This document shows, piece after piece, positions 7,488-13,801 of a stretch of DNA of 20,853 nucleotides. How positions within the stretch are numbered: position 1 is the first letter of the stretch; every line of letters begins with the position of its first letter. Under the pieces are notes generated by a model. It saw only the letters and a program-made list of their open reading frames with translations. It did no database searches and was not told the origin of the DNA. The stretch covers positions 1 to 20,853 of the forward strand of contig DYNO01000037.1 of NCBI GenBank assembly GCA_020721025.1. Reading direction: 5' to 3'. The translations under genes were made by a program, and so were the position numbers. Source of the stretch: Thiomargarita sp. GTDB lineage: Bacteria; Pseudomonadota; Gammaproteobacteria; Beggiatoales; Beggiatoaceae.

Positions 7488-7895
7488 TTATAATTCTAAT
7501 AGAATCTGTTCGGGTGTCAGTGTCCTGATGGGGGAGTTTTGGTAGTCCCTAATATTACGACTAATAATAACATTGGCATGACATGCTATCGCAGCAGCAC
7601 ATTGCATTGCGTCCTCAAAATCTTTCAGTGGTAATTCTAGGGCAATCATTAAATCTTGATTAGAAACAGGAACAATCGTTAAGAAGTTGCATAATTCAGT
7701 AATAAACTGCTTACGCTGAATTGTTTGTTCACTTTTTCTCGTGATGTAGAAAAAATTAGCAATAGAATGCCATGCGATAAATCCGTCTCTTTTGTTGTTG
7801 GCTAAATAATCCAGCAGTTTGCCTGATGCACTACAAAAAGGTTCACGCCCTAATCCAACATCAAGTAAAATATCGCAATCAATAAATATTTTCAT
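7488..7895 (-). CDS. PIN-domain protein, third gene of the ATPase/receiver operon
   Basis: A 135-residue PIN-fold protein of the PIN_3-like group, beginning MKIFIDCDILLDVGLGREPF. Acidic positions fitting the metal site are Asp6 and Asp8, Asp92/Asp95 in DFEDAMQCAAA, and the final Asp of ISRNIRDY. The usual DTN start triplet is DCD here. No VapB-like antitoxin precedes it. Instead its ATG (7895) overlaps the stop of the receiver-like gene by 4 bp (ATGA), so translation is coupled to a signalling protein. PIN proteins are typically RNases, so it is a plausible nuclease effector of the operon, or an ordinary toxin captured downstream. The operon arrangement is seen directly; the effector role is inferred. 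Confidence 0.8.
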   Translation of the reverse strand: MKIFIDCDILLDVGLGREPFCSASGKLLDYLANNKRDGFIAWHSIANFFYITRKSEQTIQRKQFITELCNFLTIVPVSNQDLMIALELPLKDFEDAMQCAAAIACHANVIISRNIRDYQNSPIRTLTPEQILLEL

Positions 7896-8677
7896 AGTTG
7901 ATAACGTTGTTTTAAGTAATCTAGCCGAGAATCGTCCGGGTTATTGCTGAGTTTAAATTGTCCTTTCCAACGTTCAGAAAATGTCTGTTCCGCCATATTG
8001 GCATATCGACCTATTGGTTTATCAGCTAATTCAATGTCATAGCAGTATAAATCTGTGTAATTTTCAGCACCAATGTTGACTTTGGCAAAAAAACGCATTC
8101 CCTCTATTCTTTCATCTTGAACAGGAAATATGGAAATGGGTAAGAGGATTTTTTCACTGGCATTCCAACTAGGAATAACGACATAGACCGATTTCTTGTC
8201 TTCGCTGATTTCATCTACTCGAACCAGAGAACGCCACGGTTTTCTTTCTGAAGTAAATTTTCCAGCAAATTCATTTTTGCAAATTTCAAATCCTTTGATA
8301 ATTGAGTCGGGAGTGACTTTATCTGGCTCAAGAATGATAGGAACATGTTGTCTATATTCGCGAATTTCTAAAATATCCGCTTCATAAGAAGAGACTAGCA
8401 AGGCAGGAAAAAACAGCAAATACAACTGACTGACCGCCAGAATACCTCTAAAATCCGCATAATTACGTTGAGATAAATGATTGTCAAAGATAGCAGCACT
8501 ACCACGAGTTTGGGCAGTTTGAATACATGCCTTCAAGGAAATTATCGGTTCATCTTGAACAATAGGAGTTAAATGAGCATCTTCTACTATTTCAGCAAGC
8601 GATTCACGCGCATTTGGTTGGTCATCATAAATTCCCACCTGTTCTATTTTTTTCAGTATATAACTATCATGACTCAT
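7892..8677 (-). CDS. Receiver-like protein with uncharacterised C-terminal domain
   Basis: A 261-residue protein. Residues ~10-125 follow the CheY/receiver pattern: an acidic pair Asp18-Asp19 (VGIYDDQPNARESL), a probable phospho-acceptor Asp65 (AAIFDNHLSQR), a Ser at 96/97 (LLVSSYEA) and a Lys at 120 (IILEPDK). The match is divergent and could miss a standard profile. Residues ~140-261 (for example VYVVIPSWNASEKILLPISIFP and RFFAKVNIG) look beta-rich and match no DNA-binding output domain I recognise. Its start overlaps the twin-ATPase stop by 11 bp and its stop overlaps the PIN start by 4 bp. This strongly suggests it is the cognate partner of the kinase-like ATPase. Phosphotransfer is inferred only. 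Confidence 0.7.
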   Translation of the reverse strand: MSHDSYILKKIEQVGIYDDQPNARESLAEIVEDAHLTPIVQDEPIISLKACIQTAQTRGSAAIFDNHLSQRNYADFRGILAVSQLYLLFFPALLVSSYEADILEIREYRQHVPIILEPDKVTPDSIIKGFEICKNEFAGKFTSERKPWRSLVRVDEISEDKKSVYVVIPSWNASEKILLPISIFPVQDERIEGMRFFAKVNIGAENYTDLYCYDIELADKPIGRYANMAEQTFSERWKGQFKLSNNPDDSRLDYLKQRYQL

Positions 8678-10784
8678 AATTCACCTCAAGGATAGGTAAA
8701 ATGATCATCAATTTTGCTCCACCTAATTCTTCAGTTTTAGCAACCGCTTGCACGTATCCCCCCATGTCATGAACGGTATCTCGCACAATCGTTAAACCTA
8801 AACCCGTTCCATTTTGTGTCGTGGTTTCACCCGCTAGCCAAATATCATCTACACGAATTCCTTCGATACCAGTGCCATTATCAAGCACCTGAATCTCTAT
8901 TCCTTTTCCACTTTCTGCTTTAGGATAACTAATGATTTCTGTGCGAATCACGATCATTCGTTGTTTAAGCTGCTTTTTTTCAAACGCTACCAAGCTGTTA
9001 TTCAATAAATTCACGATGATTGATTCCAAAGCAGCACGACTACCTAGAAAATAAACACGGTTTTCAGTAAATTGAGTATCAATTTGAGTTTCTCTGCCCT
9101 GAACGAAAGAGCTAAAAAGCTGAATCGTTTCATTGATGACGGTATGAATTTCAAGTTTAGTATTCCGCCGTTTTTCATGATCAACCAAACTTAGAGCAAC
9201 ACCACTGAGTACCTTCAATGATGAAGTTGATTGTTTGATACGTTGCACTGGTTTTTCGAGCTTTTTTACATAGACCTGTTTTTCTAAAAGTTTATTGCAG
9301 CGTTCTTCAATTGTTGTAATGGCTAATGAAATGTTTTTCAATGGATTGCTCTGCGATTCATGTGCAAAGACAGTGGCAGTAATCCCCGTGGTACTTAACG
9401 TTCGATACAATTGTAACGCTTTTCTCAATTTATCTTCTTGCGCTTGATAACTACGTTCGCGTTCCTGAGAGGCTTTTTCCACCTGTTTTCTTTGCGTATC
9501 GTCAGAAATCGCGTTAATGGCTTCATTTAACGAGCGTTTTGATTCCCCAGCTTCTTGCTCTAAGCGTTCCTTCTCAATTTGGGCTTTTTTATTCTGTTCC
9601 TGTTCCCAACGTTTTGCCATCCATTCAAATACATCCGCTGCAAATTGCTTAAATTCGACAAATGCAGTATTTTCAATAAATCCATGCCGATCCGTCGTTT
9701 GCTGCAACATCCGTGTCGTGTCCGTAACAAGCAACCGACCGATTAAGTTAGGAGACTTTTTGCTGCCAGTCAACCGTTTTAAGCTGCTGTCTAACCATTT
9801 TTCCTGTTTATCCCCATAAGGTAATACACGCAATTGATTATAATAGAGATGCACACCGCTAAATGCTTTTAACCACGTTTTCACCCCTTCTTTTACCGCC
9901 GAACGAGTCGAAAAAGTACCACTCTCAAAATCAAACACCCATAGTTCAAAAACTGTATCGGGTATTGTATAAGTCAAAGATTTTGAATGGATTTCTTGCG
10001 GCGTTGCAGTGTAAAGTACATTTCCCTTCCAATCTTGAATCTCAATGGAAATATCACCCTGTCGCGCGGTCGCCACCAGATGAAATTCTGCTTCTCGAAA
10101 ATAACGTTGTTCCACCAGTTGTTCAATTTCTCGAAATTCTGGAATTTTTAAAATTGGTTTAAATCCTAATTCATCTTCCGTAAAAGGATTCGCAAGCAAC
10201 ACGAGAGCACGAGCAAATTTTTGAATTTCTTGGGAAGTAACATGACGAGTGATATTTTCAATGATAATTTCTGTCCCCGCAACCTGAGATTCAACAAAAT
10301 TTTCCTCAGTGATTTCTAACAATACTTCTTCAACAGAATGCGCGTTATCATAAGCAGTCCAATCAATGACTAAACAATATTGCACCAATGGATTGTTCTG
10401 AGAAATCGTTTTCAACGTGGCTTTGGTGCCCAAACGTAATGCCGCTAATCTACCCAGCCCTTTATCACCGACTGGAATTCTACCCAACTCTGTTTTTTGC
10501 TCAACCGTTTTTTTAGATTCCCCAAGTAATAACCAATTGTTAATAATACTTTCATTCGTCATGCCCACGCCATCATCTTTAATTGTGATTTTTGAGGGAA
10601 ACAAGCTAGACTGATTTTCTAATGGACGAGTGGAAATATTATAGAATTCAATGGTGCACTGGCGAGCGTCTGCGTCATACGCATTTTTTACAAGTTCAAT
10701 CAGTCCCTGAGTGAGATCGGGATTTAATTCTTCACCCAAACGTTTTAAAATATTTGTGGAAAAACGGATGTTTGTTTGATTCAT
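8667..10784 (-). CDS. Twin GHKL ATPase: Hsp90/MORC-like N-domain plus histidine-kinase-like C-domain
   Basis: A 705-residue soluble protein with two Bergerat-fold ATPase domains. The N-terminal domain (1 to ~200) has the N-box ELVKNAYDADA (30-40), DDGVGM (70-75) and GDKGLGR (106-112), as in Hsp90/MORC/MutL-type enzymes. A middle region (200-390) of unknown fold follows, then a long charged coiled coil (~392-455). Next is a DHp-like helix with FAHESQSNPLKN (473-484), in which His475 is the candidate phospho-acceptor. The C-terminal HATPase_c domain has NLLNNSLVA (592-600), DNGTGI (635-640) and GTGLGLTIV (659-667). No membrane segment is seen. It leads a coupled three-gene operon with a receiver-like protein and a PIN nuclease. 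It is probably a cytoplasmic sensor kinase whose Hsp90-like domain detects a signal; the ligand is unknown. Confidence 0.85.
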   Translation of the reverse strand: MNQTNIRFSTNILKRLGEELNPDLTQGLIELVKNAYDADARQCTIEFYNISTRPLENQSSLFPSKITIKDDGVGMTNESIINNWLLLGESKKTVEQKTELGRIPVGDKGLGRLAALRLGTKATLKTISQNNPLVQYCLVIDWTAYDNAHSVEEVLLEITEENFVESQVAGTEIIIENITRHVTSQEIQKFARALVLLANPFTEDELGFKPILKIPEFREIEQLVEQRYFREAEFHLVATARQGDISIEIQDWKGNVLYTATPQEIHSKSLTYTIPDTVFELWVFDFESGTFSTRSAVKEGVKTWLKAFSGVHLYYNQLRVLPYGDKQEKWLDSSLKRLTGSKKSPNLIGRLLVTDTTRMLQQTTDRHGFIENTAFVEFKQFAADVFEWMAKRWEQEQNKKAQIEKERLEQEAGESKRSLNEAINAISDDTQRKQVEKASQERERSYQAQEDKLRKALQLYRTLSTTGITATVFAHESQSNPLKNISLAITTIEERCNKLLEKQVYVKKLEKPVQRIKQSTSSLKVLSGVALSLVDHEKRRNTKLEIHTVINETIQLFSSFVQGRETQIDTQFTENRVYFLGSRAALESIIVNLLNNSLVAFEKKQLKQRMIVIRTEIISYPKAESGKGIEIQVLDNGTGIEGIRVDDIWLAGETTTQNGTGLGLTIVRDTVHDMGGYVQAVAKTEELGGAKLMIILPILEVNYES

Positions 10785-10819
10785 GAAATTCTATCCTGTT
10801 ATTTTCAAGTGTTGCTCAT

Positions 10820-10925
10820 CATTGCGATTTGAGAAAAAAGGCGGATCAAGATAAATTAAATCAATGCGTTCTGATTCGAGACTTTTCAAAATCTCTCAAT
10901 TGTTGCTGAGGATGAGTTGGTTCAT
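10820..10925 (-). pseudogene. MTase 5'-end stub 3 (shortest)
   Basis: The third copy of the methyltransferase start, matching about 105 bp (equivalent to 5052-5157), same orientation. By eye about nine differences are seen. A Leu codon has become TGA at codon 10 (MNQLILSNN then stop), while the following codons still spell ExxKSLESERIDLIYLDPPFF. It lies between the prfC side of the locus and the start of the twin-ATPase operon and marks the right end of the island. Confidence 0.85.
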
Positions 10926-10987
10926 AAAAATTACCGAGTTTTACCGATAACGGGTGGGAGTCCTTTCCCAATGTTTTCATTACTAAT

Positions 10988-11114
10988 TAGGAGTTACGCA
11001 GTTCAAAACGTAACTTAGGCTTAATTCAGTTAGTTAGCGTTTTCGGAGTACAAATTTAAATTTGTACTCCATTTATAAAATCAGTGGGTTAGCATCTCAA
11101 GTGCGTAACTCCTA
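10988..11114. mobile_element. MITE-like element, 127 bp, 13-bp TIRs and 5-bp target duplication
   Basis: Perfect 13-bp terminal inverted repeats TAGGAGTTACGCA (10988-11000) and TGCGTAACTCCTA (11102-11114) are flanked on both sides by CTAAT (10983-10987 and 11115-11119), a likely 5-bp target-site duplication. The interior has no coding capacity and contains a perfect 26-bp palindrome at 11045-11070. It is too small for a transposase and is therefore a non-autonomous element. It sits exactly at the prfC stop, whose TAG lies inside the duplicated CTAAT. Confidence 0.75.
11045..11070. repeat. Perfect 26-bp palindrome inside the MITE
   Basis: The left arm GGAGTACAAATTT is followed directly by its exact reverse complement AAATTTGTACTCC, with no loop. 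It could form a hairpin or cruciform, or act as a terminator for prfC on the minus strand, although no long T-run follows. Confidence 0.8.
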
Positions 11115-12689
11115 CTAATGTTCACGAGTCGCAAAAAACTGCACTTCCGGAAACCGCTCTTGCGTCAATGCCAAATTCACCTTGGTCGGTGCGATATACG
11201 TCAGGTTATCGGCAATATCTAACGCTAAGTTATCAAAGGCTTTTTTCTTAAATTCCTCGAATTTTTTCCCATCCGCACATTCCACCCAGCGCGCCGTCGC
11301 TACCTGCACTGCTTCAAATCCACATTCGACGTTATATTCATTTTTTAATCGCCAACTTACCACGTCAAATTGTAACGTACCGACTGCCCCTAAAATCAAA
11401 TCGTTACTGTTCAGCGGACGAAATAATTGGGTTGCCCCTTCTTCGCTCAGTTGCATCAGACCTTTGAGTAACGCCTTCATTCGCAACGGATCGCGCAGTC
11501 GCACCCGTCGAAAAATTTCTGGAGCAAAATGTGGAATTCCAGTGAATTTTAAATCTTCGCCTTGGGTGAACGTGTCGCCAATTTGAATCGTGCCGTGATT
11601 GTGAATTCCAATAATATCACCCGGATAGGCTTCATCGACATGTTCCCGTTCGCCCGCCATAAACGTAAGCGCATTGGTGAATTGAACATCACGATTCAAA
11701 CGGACATGACGCGCCTTCATTCCCTTCATATATTGCCCAGAACACACGCGCAAAAAGGCTATCCGATCTCGATGGGCGGGATCCATATTCGCTTGAATTT
11801 TAAACACAAATCCAGAAAAATTTGCTTCCCCAGCTTCCACGACGCGCGTCAATGTGGCACGGGACAGCGGCGGCGGGGCGTATTGAATAAAACTGTCCAG
11901 CAGAGCTTGCACGCCAAAGTTATTGATTGCTGAACCAAAAAATACCGGCGTTTGTTTGCCCGCGAGAAATGATTTTAAATCAAATGGATGGCTCGCTCCA
12001 GAAACCAATTCAATTTGTTCTTGCAATTCTGCATGTTGTGCTGTGCCTAATTGGGCGATTAATTCGGGATCGTGTAAATCTTGGTAGGTTTTGCCTTCGG
12101 AAGCAATCGCATTTTTACCGGATTCAAATAAAGTAACGCTTTGTTCTAAAAAGTGATAAATCCCTTTAAATGCTTTTCCCATGCCAATGGGCCACGTAAT
12201 GGGCGCACATTGAATTTTAAGCACGTTTTCAACTTCATCAAGTAAATCTAAAGGTTCTCGCCCTTCCCGGTCTAACTTATTGATAAAAGTCAGAATCGCG
12301 GTATTACGCAGGCGACACACATCAAGCAATTTAATTGTGCGTTCTTCCACCCCCTTGGCAGCGTCAATCACCATCAAGGCAGAATCCACTGCTGTGAGCG
12401 TGCGATAGGTATCTTCGGAAAAATCTTCATGTCCCGGCGTGTCAAGCAAGTTGATCATAACGTCGTGATAGGGGAATTGCATCACTGAGGAAGTTACTGA
12501 AATTCCACGTTGTTTTTCTAATTCCATCCAATCGGAAGTCGCATGACGAGCGGCTTTTCGTCCTTTCACGCTGCCAGCAAGTTGAATTGCGCCGCCAAAC
12601 AATAGCAACTTTTCTGTCAAGGTGGTTTTGCCCGCGTCGGGGTGGGATATAATAGCGAAAGTGCGGCGTTTTGCAAGTAAATCAGACAT
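11115..12689 (-). CDS. prfC: Peptide chain release factor 3
   Basis: The GTPase RF3, which recycles RF1/RF2 from the ribosome after peptide release. It is 524 residues, against 529 in E. coli. The G1 loop is SHPDAGKTTLTEK (16-28), switch I includes QRGISVTSSVMQF, and the G3 region is DTPGHEDFSEDTYRTL; G4 is visible as FINKLDREGREP. Domains II and III (from about residue 290, FVFKIQANMDPAHRDRIAFLRV) match RF3 through to the FPEVQFFATREH C-terminus. The ATG at 12689 has no strong Shine-Dalgarno. Its stop codon abuts the MITE-like element. It is the conserved right-hand border of the accessory island. Confidence 0.97.
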   Translation of the reverse strand: MSDLLAKRRTFAIISHPDAGKTTLTEKLLLFGGAIQLAGSVKGRKAARHATSDWMELEKQRGISVTSSVMQFPYHDVMINLLDTPGHEDFSEDTYRTLTAVDSALMVIDAAKGVEERTIKLLDVCRLRNTAILTFINKLDREGREPLDLLDEVENVLKIQCAPITWPIGMGKAFKGIYHFLEQSVTLFESGKNAIASEGKTYQDLHDPELIAQLGTAQHAELQEQIELVSGASHPFDLKSFLAGKQTPVFFGSAINNFGVQALLDSFIQYAPPPLSRATLTRVVEAGEANFSGFVFKIQANMDPAHRDRIAFLRVCSGQYMKGMKARHVRLNRDVQFTNALTFMAGEREHVDEAYPGDIIGIHNHGTIQIGDTFTQGEDLKFTGIPHFAPEIFRRVRLRDPLRMKALLKGLMQLSEEGATQLFRPLNSNDLILGAVGTLQFDVVSWRLKNEYNVECGFEAVQVATARWVECADGKKFEEFKKKAFDNLALDIADNLTYIAPTKVNLALTQERFPEVQFFATREH

Positions 12690-12886
12690 GATAATAGGGC
12701 TGTTGAAAAAATGAGTGGTGTATCTTAATCTAAATTGTTCGCCATTGCACGGGATGTTTTGTTATTAATTGAATTATCATTGTGGGAATGAGGGTTTATT
12801 TAAATTGCCGGGAAGTCAGATAGTTGAGAATAGTGTTTTGTATGATGAGAAGCAAAACTCCAGTAAATATTTTTAGTTGTAAACTC

Positions 12887-12924
12887 CGGTTAGCGGTTTT
12901 TTTCTGAACTTACTTGGCTAACCG
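12887..12924. terminator. Possible stem-loop between PP2C and prfC
   Basis: Inverted repeat CGGTTAGC (12887-12894) and GCTAACCG (12917-12924) with a 22-base loop, 34 bp downstream of the PP2C stop on the minus strand. The long loop and lack of a clean T-tract make it a weak terminator candidate. The rest of 12690-12958 shows no gene; it should hold the prfC promoter, but no convincing -35/-10 pair was found. Confidence 0.35.
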
Positions 12925-12958
12925 AATGTTTTTAATCTGGTTCCGACAGATGAATGAA

Positions 12959-13801
12959 TTACCATACGAGCCATTTTTTAGAACCACCGAACAGTTTATG
13001 CCACCATTGTCGTGGATAGTTGGAGTTGGGTAAAATACGCACTAATATCACAGAAATATTGTCCACGCCTCCGTTAAAATTGGCAGCGTCCACCAGTTCC
13101 CGCGCCACTTGCTCCAAATCGTCACGCGAATTTTTGATAATTTGTGCCATTTCTTCATTTCGCAACATATCGCTTAAACCATCCGAACAAAATAAATAAA
13201 TATCTTCAGCCAAGGTAAACTGTTCTTGCACATCAACTATTACATCGGCGGCAACACCCAAGGCACGGGTTAATAAATGGCGTTGCGGTGCGGTGCGGGC
13301 TTCTTCTTCGGTGTATAAACCGCAATCAATTAATTCTTGAACAATTGAATGATCTTTGGTTAATAATTTGAATTCATCGCCGCGCAACCGATACAATCGA
13401 GAGTCGCCAATATGGACAATGCTGATAAAATCTTGTTCAAAAATAGCGGTCACAACCGTCGTACCCATGCCATGCCGACTGATATTGGCTTCACTTTCTT
13501 GAAAAATCACTTGATTGGCTTTAATTACTGCTTGCTCAAGTAAAATGCTAACTCGATGTAGCCCATTATTTTTATTTTTAATTAATGGATGATGATCTAT
13601 TTTTTTACGAGGTTGCCACATGTCTTGCATGACCGTATCGACCGCGATGCGACTTGCCACTTCACCCGCCTGACAACCGCCCATCCCGTCTGCCAATACC
13701 ACCAAGCCTAAATTTGAATCACCGGCAAGGGCATCTTCATTCAGTTCACGCACCAGACCTTTATCGGTGCAATGATAAATTTCGATAGCATCAGATTTCA
13801 T
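12959..13801 (-). CDS. PP2C-family Ser/Thr protein phosphatase
   Basis: A metal-dependent phosphoprotein phosphatase (PP2C/Stp1 type) that would reverse the adjacent kinase. Signature segments are RELNEDALAG (metal-binding Asp), VLADGMGGCQAGEVAS, HIGDSRLYRLRGDEFKLLT with KDHS, FCSDGLSDML and DNISVILVRI, in the family order. The frame runs back to 13912, but the ATG at 13801 gives a 280-residue protein starting MKSDAIEIYHCTDKG, right at the domain boundary and overlapping the kinase stop by 11 bp. The extra 37 residues lie inside the kinase gene and match nothing. No membrane segment is seen; it is cytoplasmic. Confidence 0.92.
   Translation of the reverse strand: MKSDAIEIYHCTDKGLVRELNEDALAGDSNLGLVVLADGMGGCQAGEVASRIAVDTVMQDMWQPRKKIDHHPLIKNKNNGLHRVSILLEQAVIKANQVIFQESEANISRHGMGTTVVTAIFEQDFISIVHIGDSRLYRLRGDEFKLLTKDHSIVQELIDCGLYTEEEARTAPQRHLLTRALGVAADVIVDVQEQFTLAEDIYLFCSDGLSDMLRNEEMAQIIKNSRDDLEQVARELVDAANFNGGVDNISVILVRILPNSNYPRQWWHKLFGGSKKWLVW

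Noticed and set aside
5008..10925. The repeated MTase starts as IS ends or a CRISPR-like array
   Set aside because: The copies are ~105-150 bp coding fragments 0.8-3.5 kb apart in one orientation, with no transposase, terminal inverted repeats or spacer structure.
10930..10975. Small hairpin (GGGA/TCCC) as a terminator between stub 3 and the MITE
   Set aside because: The stem is only 5-6 bp with no T-tract, too weak to call.
11182..12136. Plus-strand open frames across prfC
   Set aside because: Antisense shadows of a highly conserved RF3 gene, with no recognisable domain or ribosome binding site.
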